A stretch of 64,000 nt of DNA from Purpureocillium takamizusanense. Taxonomy: Eukaryota > Ascomycota > Sordariomycetes > Hypocreales > Ophiocordycipitaceae. Position numbers and translations under genes: made by a program. The first letter of the stretch is position 1. Each line of letters begins with the position of its first letter. Below the pieces are notes generated by a model that ran no database searches, was not told the origin of the DNA, and worked only from the letters and a program-made list of their open reading frames with translations. Shown here one piece after another: positions 45,718 to 58,222 of the stretch. The DNA lies in NCBI RefSeq assembly GCF_022605165.1, contig NC_063068.1:1302001-1366000 (forward strand), given 5' to 3'.

Positions 45718-46150
45718 GATGACGACAATGTATGATGGCTGTGGGATGTAGAATAGTGTACCACTGACACATGTATATTTGGGCCAGCATGGCGTGAACA
45801 ACTCAATTCCACTGTAAGAAGACAATCGCGGAACTGTCTATTGCGCTTGAGACTTGCGCGATGGTGACTGTGCGTGAATTGCAGGAGGCCCAGTGACAAC
45901 GAACCCCGGCCCGCTTCCAGGTTATCCGCAGCTTTAGCGGCCGCCCGCAAGCCCCACCGATGAGCCGGTGTGACTACAACGACGCAACCTAACACTGCCT
46001 GCAGGCTACTTACTTATTACCGACCGACCACCGTCTTCAAACAGAGCTGCAACAGACAACACGCAACTTGGCAGTATACGACGCCCTACTGCCGGCCGCG
46101 TCATTCCCATGTTCTACGCCCCGGTAAACAGGCACCAGTAGGTAGCAGAG
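45718..46150. other. Intergenic between SCO1 and HAD hydrolase
   Basis: Both genes are on the plus strand. No gene seen. Confidence 0.5.
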
Positions 46151-47711
46151 ATGATGGCCGGCGCTGGAGCGTGCATAAGGCGCCCGTCCTGGCTGGCTTC
46201 CGGGACCGGCGCCGGGGCTCTGAGGTCCCAACGGGCGTGGCTGCCGGCCGCCGGACGGACAGTGTGTGCATCGACAACGTGCACGCCTGCCAAAAGGCTG
46301 TTCGGACACACGTCGAGGCTAGGCGAGAGAGTCGTCAAGCCTCCCAAGGCGGTCTCGGCCGACGGACTGACAGGCCAGGCCGGGACGCCAGCCGCGTCTC
46401 ACACTTTGCACAAGGTCTTTTCAGATATTGCCTTTGCTTTTGAGTGGGTGCAGCTCCCCTGAACTGAGACCATGCCACCGGCTTACTGACCGGGCTGACA
46501 GCATCGACGGCGTTCTGTACCAGGGCCATCGCGGCATCCCGGGGGCGCGGGAAATGTTGCGAGCGATTCACGCCCTCGGCATGCGCTACGTGTTCCTGAC
46601 CAACGGCGGGGGCGCGCACGAGGATGCCAAGGTGCGGTCGCTGGCCCGTCGTCTGGGTATGAAGGATGACGAGGACGCCCTCCGCGGACGCGTTATCGTG
46701 TCGCATACGCCGATGCGAGGGTGGGCGGATAGCGTCAAGGAGCAGACGGTGCTGATTACGGGTTCGCACCCAGAGACGGCGCGCCAGATTGCCATCGAGT
46801 GAGTGCCATCTTATCCACGTATCGAGAAGACTTTGTCAGACTGACAGTCCCGGGCAAGGTACGGCTTCAAGCGTGCAGTCACCCCCGCGGATCTAATTCA
46901 CGCCAATGACAAGCTTTACCCATTTGACAACCTCAAGGACACCCTGCACTCGCAGTCTCGGCCGCTGCCAAACGGCAAGTCGGCGTCGAGCATCGAAGAC
47001 GCCTACAGCGCCGATGTTCCGCCAAACGCGCTCCAAATCGACAAGATCCTGGTGTGGAACGACCCGCGGGACTGGTCGCTCGATATCCAGGTGATTCACG
47101 ACCTGCTCGTGTCTCACCGTGGATACCTGGGCACGGTGTCGAGCAAGAACGGCGACGCGACGCTGCCCAACTACGGGTGGCAGCAAGACGGGCAGCCGGA
47201 GCTCTGGATCTCGAACCTCGACCTCTTCTGGAAGACAGACTACCCGGTGAACCGCTTCGGCACGGGGGCCTTTGTCGAGGCGCTGAGGGGCGTGTGGTCG
47301 GCGGTGACGCAGGGCGCGGCAGAGCTGGAGTTTCACGCGCTGGGCAAGCCGTCCGAGTACACGTACGAGTACGCGCACGAGCGGCTGCTGCACGACTACG
47401 GCGACGTGGGCTCGGTCAACGCGGCGGCGGTGCAGCGGGGGGAGGGCACGCGCACGCGACACCCGCTGCGGAGGGTGTACATGATTGGGGACAATCCGGA
47501 GAGCGACATCCGCGGGGCCAACGGGTTCGAGCCGGCGGACGGGACCGAGTGGAAGTCGATCCTGGTCAAGACGGGGGTGTGGCGCGCGGGCACGGAGCCG
47601 TCGCACCGGCCGGACGCGGTGGTGGACGACGTCGTGGACGGCATCGTGTGGGCGCTGCGCAACGAAGGCGTGGTAGACGTAACGAGGGAGGCGCTGACGC
47701 GCGGTGCCTGA
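46151..47711 (+). CDS. HAD-superfamily hydrolase of the CECR5/YKR070W type
   Basis: Exons 46151-46443, 46502-46798 and 46859-47711 give 480 residues. The N-terminal 85 residues are rich in Arg/Ala/Ser/Thr without early acids, consistent with mitochondrial import, as for the yeast relative. Exon 1 joins exon 2 inside the catalytic motif I, FAF+DIDGVLYQG, with Asp98 and Asp100. Motif II is VFLTNGGG. Motif IV is MIGDNPESDIRGANGF near the C-terminus. KILVWNDPRDWSLDIQ and the segment ending ISNLDLFWK, followed by RFGTGAF, are specific to the CECR5 subfamily. The substrate is unknown (a phosphatase is expected). Two ATGs in tandem (46151, 46154) could start translation. Confidence 0.9.
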
Positions 47712-49532
47712 ATTTTATGCTGCTGTTATGTACCCTTTTAGCGAGGCACAATTGGACGATTTAGAGTTAGATTAAGAGAGATGCTGTGTTCTCTAGACAG
47801 AATGACAGACTACGTACTACAGTACAAGACGGACGGACGGACGGCCTTGTGTGCACTTGCAGATGAAAGTATGTATGTCTCAGAAGAAGCGACGAGGACT
47901 GTGGCGCTCGATATCTGGAGGCTAGGAGGAGGGGCGAGCGACTGGCGCACGCGTCCCATTTCCGGATGCGTTCACCGACGACACGAACACACGCGACACA
48001 CCGACGGCAGCAGCGAGCCGATTCACCTGCATCTGCTGCGGTGCAACCCCCCAGGATCGCCACCGCATCGTTTCAGCGCCCCGGGGGGTGCTCTGTCGCC
48101 CATGCATGCATGTATGCCGGCTGGCAACACTCACATCACGACGGTCCACGGAGAGCATCACAGTCAAATAAAATAAAATAAACTCATTGTGAGCGGTGTG
48201 CGCAGCCCAGCGTCCAAAGAAGGCGGGTGGTGCCGAGGCCGTCAGGGTGCGTGCGTGCGTGCGTGCGTGTCTCTGCCAACGTCAATTGTTGCAGGTTTTG
48301 TTGGGCGGCCGGCCGCCTTCATCAGGGTCCAGCTTGCAGCAGCAGCAGCAGCAGCACCTTGGATCCCTGCATAGGTGGCCAGCCGGCACGTTTCTGCCGT
48401 TGCGGGACGGGCGAAGAGTTGCACGCGACTGACTGGGCCTCACATGCGGGCAGGTGATGGACGGGCCTAGACTCTCTCGACAGGCACAGACGACAGCGTA
48501 GGTACAGAACCCTGGAGCGATCCTACAGGATCCAATTGCGCACAAGTGCTAGTTAATGGGAGCGCTAAGAAAGGGCCAGAACAGAGCGAGTGCCACATGG
48601 ACGGGAATCTTTGTCAAAGGTCGACGCCTGACGAGGCAAGCAGGCGTCTGAAAGCCGCCATCTCACGGCCATTAGATTCACTGGACGCAGCCCTGCCAGG
48701 CCGCCCCCCCGAAAGCGTTAGGTAGGTTGGGTGGCGCCCGGGCCCCTCTCCAGCGAATTTTAGTGGCTGTCCTTTTGGGAGTTTCGTCACCGCGCAGGGA
48801 AGCCACGCCCCCCCCCCGCCCCCCTTCCCCCCTCCCTATCCAAGAAAAAGACCACCTAGCCTTGCGCAGTCTAGTAGGTACCTGTCACTCTGGTCCCGGC
48901 CTTTCAGAGCAGTCGAGGTCACGGGTCACAAGCCAGCCTCTTTTTATGTATCGTCGCCCCCTCCAAAGTTGCATGTTGCTTGCGTTCTTGTGCAACTGCC
49001 AGCAAACCCTAAAAACCTTCTCCTTCCCCAACGGCCCCAACAGATGACGACGAAGCGAGGGGAACGACATTCTTGGCAAACCTGACCTGCGTCGCGCAAC
49101 CTAAGTTGGGTGCTTCGTGCTCCGTGTACTCGCATCGTACGAGGTACTGCGTAACCCATCTACGTAACCATTTGTGCTACTGTACGTTCCCCGTCCCATC
49201 CATCCCATCCCATCCCATCCCACCTGTGGGGGAGCTCGCTGCCATGCCATAGTACCCGCATGCCCGCAAATTTGTTGCTGGTACGGATCCTTTGAATCCA
49301 CTGCTAACCGACTTCCAAGCTCTTCGTCCTGTTTGGCCGACTCTACCCATCCCTTTTGGTTTGCTACGCCTCCTGAGATCTTCCGGGCCACCTTGCATGC
49401 CAGGACTGCAGCGGCCTGCCAGTCGCCTTTGAATGCGACCGCCTGGCCTCCCGATCGCGCATCCCCGAGATCCTTTACGCCCCTGCTCGGCAAGAACCCA
49501 CGCTTCATCGCCAGTTCGCCCCGCGAGCGACC
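47712..49532. other. Intergenic, about 1.8 kb upstream of choline kinase
   Basis: It contains GTGC microsatellites (48248-48270), a CAG run (48338-48355) and a C-rich tract (48806-48830). C/T-rich sequence precedes the choline kinase start. No gene is supported. Confidence 0.45.
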
Positions 49533-52226
49533 ATGTCTGACCCCGGTGCTGCTTTCCCCGCGCCCGTACCCGAGCTCGCGCCTACGTCCTCGGCAACGAC
49601 ACCTGCGCCCTCGCCACTTCGCTCGGCCCTCAAAGGTGACGACGATGCCACCAGGACGCCGCCTGGAAGCTGTACCCTCAAAGGTAAGAGATGAGCTCCT
49701 GCGAGTGTGCTGCGTGAGGAAATGCGGGTGCGTGAGATGGGTGTCGTGGGTTGTCGGCGTGTCCACAAATGAGCTTGCGTCGTGAGAGCATCAGACGCGC
49801 CAACATTGAACCTTGCCAGGGGCATGACCTCGGTTCTGACCTCTCAACACCTGTTCTGGTGTTACTTGTGTCTCCGTGCTGCGCTCTGGTGTCTTGACCA
49901 ACAGTGACAACCTGCCCAGCATCACCGCGACCCTGCCCCCCCGTCCTTCAACCTCTTTCCATTCCAAGGATCTCATGTAACGTAAGCTCACATCCGCATT
50001 GCAGCTGTCCAGATTGCCGAACCTGTCTCTGAACCGCAGCTCGACGATGAGCCCGCGTGTCTCAAACAATTTCGCGCCGGCCCGACACGCAGATTGAGTG
50101 GCAAGGCTGCCCCATCCTCGTCCTCGAAGTCTTCCCTCAACGAAGGCTCTCCAGCGGTGCATGCCGCCGACGAAGTCGCCCACTCCACCCAGAACCACCA
50201 CCACCACCATGCCAACAGCCAGTATTATAGTGAAAAGCTTTTGGCCCAGGTCGGCGAATGGCTGGAGCGTGAGAAGACCAAGGCGGCCCGCAAGCTGAGG
50301 CCTCGCCGGCACAAATCCAAGTCGCCTCCGACTGCCGAGCGGGCCTCTGCGTCTCAGCCCCTGCCTGCGCGCGAGCGGGCGGACTCAATCGACTCTCAGT
50401 CTAGCGACGTCTCGCTGGATAAGTTGGAGAATATTCTGGAGGACTCGATGCTGCGTCTCGGCTTGAGCTCCCTGCCCAAATACACCCCCAAGGTATCCCG
50501 CCCCAGGCGCCGTGCAACGTCTCGAGCCTCGCTGCAGCGCGCTGCCTCTTCCGACACCGACTATGTTGATGGCGACGCAATTGTGCCAGATTGCGACGTC
50601 TGGCTCGACAACTCCAAAACTCTGAGCTACACGGGCGGGGCCGCCAGTACCGATGACCTGGCCGAGAAGGCAGACAAGGAGCGCGAATGCTGGCTGAGCT
50701 TCAAGAATGAGATCATCCGCATCGCCCACACCCTGAGGCTCAAGGGCTGGAGGCGAGTGCCTCTGGGTGGCGGCGACACCATCACGGTCGAGCGCCTGAG
50801 CGGCGCCTTGACCAATGCCGTGTACGTGGTCACCCCGCCGGCCGATATGCCAGACCTCGACGGCAAGAAGGGCCCGCCCAAGGTTCTTCTCCGCGTCTAC
50901 GGACCCCAGGTAGAGCATCTCATCGACCGTGAGAATGAGCTCAAGGTTTTGCAGCGGCTGGCTCGTAAGAAGATTGGCCCGCGTCTCCTCGGGACCTTCA
51001 AGAACGGCCGCTTCGAGCAATTCTTCAACGCCATTACCCTCCAGCGCATGGACTTGCGCGACCCGGAAACCTCGAAACAGATTGCCAAGCGAATGCGAGA
51101 GCTGCACGATGGCATCGACCTTCTTCCCACCGAGCGCGAGATTGGCTCCACTACGTTGAAGAGCTGGGATCAGTGGCAGGACAACGTCACCAAGATCATC
51201 ACCTTCCTCGATCGTCAGTTTGAAAATCAAACCGGCTCAGAGCGTATGGACTCTGTCGTTCACGCCTGGAAAGCCAATGGCTACGTCTGCGGCACGCCAT
51301 GGCCGTTTTTCAGGGATACCGTGATGAAGTATCGGGCTCACCTGAAGGCTGCGTACAAGGATGAGAAGACTATCAAAGATCGCCTAGTCTTCGCCCACAA
51401 TGATGTAGGTTTTGAAGGCCCGACTTTTTTCTAAGACATCTGCTGACTGGAGTCGCGGCAGACCCAATACGGAAACATCCTTCGCATTCGCCCTGATGAC
51501 GAGAAATCGCCCCTGTTGCAGGCCGCCAACAAGCACAAGCAACTCATCGTCATCGACTTTGAATACGCAGGTGCCAATACCCCCGGCCTCGAGTTCGCCA
51601 ACCATTTCACCGAGTGGACGTACAACTACCATGATGCGGCCACGTCACATGCGTGCAATCAGGTCATGTACCCGACGGTGGATGAGCAGAAGCGCTTCAT
51701 CAAATCCTACGTCGATCACCGTCCGCAATTCCCCAACGCCAGCCTGACGCCTCGAATTCGCCCCGCCGACAGCACGAGCTCGGCGCCGGCAGCGACGAGC
51801 ACCGTCGGCACGCCCCCTCTCGTTCCCACGGCGTCGTCGAGCTCCATCATCGACTTCATGCTCGATGCCCGCGCCCCTCCGGGAGGCTGGAGTGCGGCCG
51901 AGCGCGAGTGCGAGGAGCAAACGGAGAGGAAGGTCAAGGAACTCTTGGAGGAGACGCGACTCTGGCGGCCCGCTAACAGCGCGTTCTGGATCGCGTGGGG
52001 CATCGTCCAGGCCGACGTCCCGGGACTCGACGCCAACAACGATCCCGTATCCGCCGAGGAGGCGCTCGCGGCCGAGGAATCCATCGCCGCAGACGAGTTT
52101 GACTACTTGAGCTACGCGCAGGATCGCGCCCTCTTCTTCTGGGGCGACGTGGTGCAGATGGGACTCGTCAGGGAGGACGAGCTACCAGGGACCTTGCGCG
52201 CTCGGCTCAAGCTGGTGCCGCGATGA
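49533..52226 (+). CDS. Choline/ethanolamine kinase with long N-terminal extension
   Basis: Exons 49533-49683, 50005-51404 and 51462-52226 give 771 residues. The first intron is unusually long (321 nt). The kinase domain has WRRVPLGGGDTITVERLSGALTNAVYVV (nucleotide loop), VLLRVYGPQVEHLIDRENEL, then the catalytic Brenner motif VFAHND+TQYGNIL spliced across intron 2, and IDFEYAGANTPGLEFANHF with the metal-binding Asp about 549. It phosphorylates choline as the first step of the Kennedy pathway to phosphatidylcholine. The N-terminal 250 residues are Ser/Pro/Arg-rich with a short His run (NHHHHHAN) and a basic patch. A Ser/Ala/Thr-rich insertion (RPADSTSSAPAATSTVG) sits late in the domain. It is larger than yeast Cki1. 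The start at 49533 is the only ATG that splices in frame. Confidence 0.9.
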
Positions 52227-52601
52227 GCGAGTGTCAGCGATGTAGCCAAGCCACGAACTTTTCATGTACGAATAGCGGTTATTTGTCATATAACATGGTT
52301 GAATAGGTGTGAATACTAGCGCATGTATTTCTAGCAGAACATCTGCGGGGCGATGTTGTAGACCATTTGCCCTGCATTCCATCGTCGTGTCTTCGTCAAT
52401 ATGCCGCCACCCACTCGCTGTCGTCGCGATACGTGACTCAGCGGACGGCACTACACTGCTTTTGTCTATGCAAACCGTCGTCATGGATCCCCTATGCAGC
52501 CGTGTTCTTATGCAAAGCAGGCTCTGTCCTCCTTCCTAAGGGCGGTCAAGTCTATCCATGCCACAAGTCTTCTAACCATCATTCCCTGCTTCTCCCTCCT
52601 T
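52227..52601. other. Convergent 3' region of choline kinase and ankyrin-BTB gene
   Basis: About 375 bases with no gene seen. Confidence 0.5.
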
Positions 52602-54844
52602 CTACGCATCGAGCTTGAGCCGGTCCAGCATCGCGTCAATCTTGCCCAGCAGGATCTGGTAGTTGATGGCGTCCGAGGCAAACTCGTCCTCCGCCATCGC
52701 GCCGTCGAGCGTACGCACCGCGTCGTCTCCGTGTTCCGCGGCGGGGATTCCGACTTGCCCCTTCCCTGGCCCGACCACGGCAACCCCGTTGGCGTCTGGC
52801 GCTGACTTCTGCTCGGCATCGAGCATGTTTTCGGTGGTCGTGTCGGTGGTGGCGGTGGCGGTGGCAGTGGCTGCAGCGGCCATCTCGGCGCTCCGGTCCG
52901 CCAGCGCGGCCGCCATGGCCGGGTCAATCTCGCCCGCGGCGGACGCGGGGAGCGGCTCGCCGTCGTCGCCCAGCATGACCTCGTCGAGGCCCGTGTCCTC
53001 GAAGCGCAGGCGGAAGCGCTCCGAGAGGTAGTAGCGGATGTCGTCGAGCAGCTCGATCGTGTCCGTCTCCTCGCGACGCTGGATGCGCGAGGCGCTCTCG
53101 CGGATGAGCTCTTGAAAGTCTGGGTCGTCGATGTAGTCCTCGAGGCGCGTGGCGAGGTACCGCGCCGCGAATTCCTCGAGGCGCTGCACGCGCAAGTCCC
53201 ACGCCGCATGGATGACGTCGTAGATGTTGATGGGCTCCATCTCTGCGGGAGAGGAGGAAGGGGTCGGCGTGTCGGGTCCACTGACGCCACTCGTGTTTGT
53301 TGCCTTTGGCCCGTCGGTGTCGCCGTTTCCGTTTCCGTTTCCGTTGCCGTTGGCGGACGCGTGCGCGTGCGCGTGGGTGCGATCGACGAGGGCGTTGCGC
53401 GTGCCGCTTCCCAGCGTGCTGATGGCCACTGCGGCCTTGCTCTTGAGGCTGTCGAGGAAGAGCATATCGGCGGCGTAGAGGAGGTCGAGCGCGTGCTCCA
53501 GCGGGCAGTTTGTGTTCTCCGTGTAGAGGAACGTGAGAACAAGCTCCAGCACAGCGGGCGAGCAATCCATCTTGATCACACGGAGGTGCTCCGACCGCCG
53601 CGACTCGACAAAGTCGCCCGAGAACATCTTGTCAAAGTACTCGCTGCGGATAAGCATGGCCTTGTGTACAGGGTACAGGGCCGATTTACGAGGCTTCTTG
53701 CCGCCTGATTCTGTCCCAATCGGGATGCCCTGGCCGTTGAGCGTCGGCGCCGACTGCGCGGCTCCGTCGTCAACACCTTCGTCCTGCTCGTCTGCTCTCA
53801 GCAGCACGTCCGCAAACGCCGCGTTGTCATATTCCCATTTGATGTCGTCTACGCGTTCCGTGTCGACCACCATCTTCCCGCCGAGCACATGCCGGCGGAA
53901 GAAGTCGCGAATCTGGCGCAGCGCCCGCTCCTCCTCGTCCTGGAACCGCTGGCGCGCGAGCCTACGATCGCCGCCGGCCATGATGGCCTCCCACAGCTGC
54001 TCCACCTCGAGCTGCTTGCTGACCTTGTCGAGGCCCTTGGCAACCTCCTCCTCGGAGATGGGGCTGCCAGAAGGGACGATGTCCCGCGGGAGGTCGCCCA
54101 GATAGACGTACCGCAGTGCGATCTGAAGGGCCTCGACGGGGATGGTGGGCGCCAAGTTCCATGTCGCCGTCTCGGGCTGAGCTTCGAGCCTGCGACGGAA
54201 GTACGGCGTGCGAGACGCGAGAAGGAACTTGTGCAGGTTGAACGCCCGGCTGCCAGCCACGAGGGTGATGTCCGACGTGTGAGGGTTAGTCCGAGTGAAC
54301 AGGCTAGAGATGTGTGTTGACCAGTATACGTAAGGGTCAGACGTTTTGGAGAAGTCGTATTGAAGCAACAGGTTTCGTATCCTGTCATTGAGGGCGTTGT
54401 ATATGCAGCGCTCGCCCTGGAACGTATTCCTCTCGGCCAAGGCTCCTGCGACAAATGTGAGCCAGAGCACATATGATCGTATTAGCCGACTCTAACGTAC
54501 CAGACTCTAGAAGCAATTGAACAAGCTCGTAATGGCCGCACAAGCTCGCCTGCCGTTGCGAAGGTCAACACCGGAGATGTCGGAAATACGGGAAGTGCAG
54601 GGTAGGCAGCAAGTTGGCGTACAATGATGAGGGGCGTATAGTCAAACTTGTCCTTGCCGTTGATGTTGACGCCGAGACCGATTAGCTCCTGGCACTTGCG
54701 TAGGTCGCCATGGCGGCAAGCGAGGAGGAAGTCCTGGAATTCAGGGCTCTGGTCGAGGGGGTTCTCGTCGCGCAGCACGCCACTCTTGATCAGTGCGCTC
54801 TCCTCCCCGAGCTTGCCCTCAAGCTCGTGCTTGCGAAGCACCAT
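52602..54844 (-). CDS. Ankyrin and double-BTB/POZ protein (Btb3/ABTB1-like)
   Basis: Exons 54844-54623, 54549-54501 (49 nt) and 54445-52602 give 704 residues. The N-terminus has ankyrin repeats: FQDFLLACRHGDLRKCQELIGLGVNINGKDKFDYTPLI+ASLCGHYELVQLLLESGA, spliced through the small exon 2. BTB domain 1 begins about residue 148 (SDITLVAGSRAFNLHKFLLASRTPYF). BTB domain 2 is later (FADVLLRADEQ ... YPVHKAMLIRSEYFDKMFSGDF ... LELVLTFLYTENTNC) with a BACK-like region after it. This architecture matches S. pombe Btb3 and human ABTB1/BPOZ, probable Cullin-3 substrate adaptors. A Gly-Asn repeat encoded by a hexanucleotide repeat lies between, and the C-terminus has an Ala/Thr run. The ATG at 54844 is the first in the frame. 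Confidence 0.88.
53324..53353. repeat. Hexanucleotide (CCGTTT)n repeat encoding Gly-Asn
   Basis: Four to five copies of CCGTTT/CCGTTG on the + strand encode GNGNGNGNG in the ankyrin-BTB protein. It is in frame, so copy-number changes keep the reading frame. Confidence 0.8.
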
Positions 54845-55887
54845 GGCGGCTTTCTGCCGAGACGGCACGGCGACGACAAAAAGAGGACAAAAAAAGGAAG
54901 CAAAGCCGGGTGGTACAATACAAAGGAGATAACGGTCAATGCTAGGGCTTAGGTAGGCATGAGTTCAGTCATGAAGCGACGGCCGCTTTAGTCGGCAGCG
55001 TTGGTGGTCCATGGTGGCGGTCATGATGAATGACAAAGCATCCAGAACCAATCTGAACAGCGATCGGCGCGGGTGCTTTTCACCTGTGGCCCCTCCGCGG
55101 ATGTGGCGCGGCCAGCGTGGTGGCGGGCGCCGGTGTGGCGTGCAGCGGCGGGGCACACAAGACATCAAAAGAACCCCCACAGGGACTTTTCTTATCGATA
55201 ACTCACCACTGGGGACAATGAGGGTCCCAACATGGGCGTTGCCATGGCAGCAGCCCCATATGTTTACTCCGGGCAACCAGCGACCCTGGCACGTCACGAA
55301 GATGAATGGCTGTGGTGAATTGCGCCTGCCCGCCATGGCTCGACCCCGTGCGCGCCTCATCTTCGCATGTCCCGCTTAGTCCTCGGCCTAAATCATCGAG
55401 TGCGGAAACGGCTGCTTGCCATTTCTTGACTGTTTTGGTCGCATGCACGACCGATAGCCCACACACACTCGCCTCGCTCGTCCCTTCTCGTCTGCACAGC
55501 TTCTTCATCTTCACACCACCATTCATCCATCCGCACGGCATTCCAGCCATCGCCAACAGCCTTCGTTACTAACCCCAGCAGGTATTTTTGCGGTGTCAGG
55601 CTTTTCTTCGCTTGCTTGCATTCATCCATCATTTTGCACACAACCGCCACCCCGATCCTCGTCGTCTCTGTCCCGTCGTCGGCTGGCACTCTCCCGAAGC
55701 TCGCAGAGGTGCTCTTTTATGCCTGCCTTGAGCTGCTGTGTGCCTCGTCCCGGCCGCCTGACCGTCCGCCTGCCTCATCGCGCCTATTTGACGGAGCTCT
55801 GTGGTTCCATGGGTGCGTGACGAGACGACGACGCCGACGACAAGACGCTTCATCTACGCCGCCGGACCCCGAATCCGCCCGTCCACC
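54845..55887. promoter_or_regulatory. Divergent upstream region, ankyrin-BTB / NIMA kinase
   Basis: About 1 kb between divergent start codons. The half nearest the kinase is C/T-rich. No gene is supported. Confidence 0.5.
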
Positions 55888-58222
55888 ATGACGTCCGAGG
55901 ACAAGTACGAGACGCTGGAGAAGATTGGTGAGACCTCGAGCCACCGCTCACTGCTTTGTGGAGGCAGGCGATTTCTAGTTGCTGACAGGCCGCCTCTGCA
56001 CAACAGGACATGGCTCTTTTGGCGTTATCCGCAAGGTGCGCCGCAAGGTCGATGGCTTCATCATGTGTCGCAAGGAAATATCGTACCTTCGCATGTCGCA
56101 AAAAGAACGCGAGCAGCTGCATGCCGAATTCCAGATCCTCTCCCACCTCCGACACCCCAACATCGTTGCATACTACCACCGCGAACATCTCAAGCTCAGT
56201 CAGGACCTGCACCTTTACATGGAGTATTGCGGCAATGGCGACCTCGGTCGAGTTATAAAGGACCTGCAGCACAAGGGTCAGCGAGCTCAGGAGAGCTTTG
56301 TGTGGAGCATATTCAGCCAGCTGGTCATGGCGTTGTACCGCTGCCACTATGGCGTAGACCCCCCAGATGTGGGAGCCAACGTGCTTGGCCTCACCCAGGG
56401 CGGCTCGAGCGGTGCCCCAAAGGCACCGGCTGGTGCAGTGACGATTTTGCACCGTGATCTGAAGCCCGAGAATGGTAAGAGAGATGCCTCCCATGAACAT
56501 GGCGAGGCTCATGTGGCTCACCTTCATCATGTAGTTTTCTTGGGCGAGGATAACTCTGTCAAGCTCGGTGACTTCGGCCTATCCAAGATGATCAAGTCTC
56601 ACGACTTCGCCTCGACGTACGTCGGTACACCCTTCTACATGTCACCCGAAATCTGCGCCGCAGAAAAGTACACGCTCAAGTCGGACATCTGGTCCTTGGG
56701 GTGCATCATCTACGAGTTGTGCTCGCGTGAGCCCCCGTTCAACGCTAAAACGCACTTCCAACTCGTCCAAAAGATCAAGGAGGGGAGGGTCGCTCCGCTG
56801 CCAGACATGTACTCACCGGAGCTCAACCAGGTCATCAAGGACTGCCTCAAAGTCAACCCGGACCGACGGCCGGACACGGTGCAGCTGCTGAACCTGCCGG
56901 TCGTCAAGCTCATGCGCAAGGAGAAGGAAGCCGTCGATCTGAACAAGGCGCTCAAGCTACGGGAGGAGGCACTTAAGAAGAAGGAAAAGGAGCTGAACGA
57001 GCGTCTTGCCAGCCTTGACCGCGAAAGGAACGCCGCTCGCGATGAGATCGAGGCGTCTCTCCGACGCGAGTGGGAGGTCAAGGCACGCTTGGAGATTGAT
57101 CGCCTAGCCAACGCCGAAATCGACCTGCTGCAGAAGCGCTTCGAAGAAGAGGTCAGGCAGCGCGTCGATTCAGAGCTGCAGAGGAGGAAGCCGATGGCTC
57201 CCGTTCATGACGAGATTCCCGTCGATGAGTATGCCTCCTCCGCCGCGAGATCAGAGCATCCCTATTCCTCCGTCGGCGCCGCCAGCGGCGACGAGTTCCC
57301 GTCGACGACGGACATCACTGAATATTCCCTCGATAGCCCCGACGCGTCCAAAGAGTCTAAGCGTAGCGCGCGAACGCCATTTGGCCGTGCGCAGACCATG
57401 TTTGCTGGGGTCGCGGGCACGCCCATGGATATTGAGATGGCCTCGCCGAGCCCTATCGCGATAGCCTCGCTGTCGCTGTCGCCACGCCGAAACGGCGCGA
57501 CCAAGGCGCCGACGACGCATTCTGGCAACATCTTTGCGGCCCACAATGCGGCCAACGGTGACCCTAAATGGGATCTACACCGCGAGCCGACATTCCCCGA
57601 GTCGGACGACGATGACGTGATGATACCTTCTCCAACGCGGCACATCAAGTCGACCAAAAACCCGTTCACTGCCAAGGATCGCCCGGTCCTCACTTCACAA
57701 AAGTCGTGCCCTGCAAACCGCCTTAGGACCAAGACCTCTAACTCGGGTCTAGTCTCTAAGGCGGTTGCCGGCACCGCGGCCTCCACCTCGCAGCCCGAGC
57801 CTCGAACCCGCTCGCCCGTCCGTCAGATCAGCAAGATACCCTCAGTTGCCAACCTACAATCCGAGCAAGGATCCAGTGCAGGCGGCCTATCCCGCAAGAA
57901 CTCCGTCAAGAAGGACACGGCGGCCGTCACTGCGGCTGGAGGCGACGCGCTGACCAAGGTGGCGGCCAAGAACAACATCAAGGGCCGCACTCTGGTGGAA
58001 CTGCAGCAAGCACGCGCCGGAGGACGGCCACTGAGTGTTGTCGTTGGAGAGAACGTCAGCCCGAAGAGAGCAGCGTTTCGAGATCGCATCGCCGGCGAGA
58101 GACGAGCGAGCGGTTCCACCGGCAGCGGCAATGGTGGTGAGCCAGTCGCCGTCTGGGACCCCGAGAGGGATGAGATGCCCAGCCCATTCCTCGTGCGTCA
58201 GCGTCGAATCGCAAAGGCATAG
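55888..58222 (+). CDS. nimA: NIMA-type mitotic serine/threonine kinase
   Basis: Exons 55888-55927, 56007-56474 and 56535-58222 give 731 residues, similar to Aspergillus NIMA. The glycine loop is G+HGSFGVIRKV (spliced), the catalytic Lys is 36 (CRKEISYL), the catalytic loop HRDLKPEN is at 162-169, the magnesium motif DFG is at 182-184, and the activation segment ASTYVGTPFYMSPE contains the activating Thr. A roughly 30-residue Gly/Pro/Ala insert precedes HRDLKPEN, as in fungal NIMA. After the kinase domain is a long coiled coil (KALKLREEALKKKEKELNERLASLDRERN...), then a Ser/Thr-Pro-rich tail with SPSP, RTPFGR and KNPF sites that may be Cdk targets. NIMA promotes G2/M entry and chromosome condensation. 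An internal intron falls right after the catalytic loop. Confidence 0.95.
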
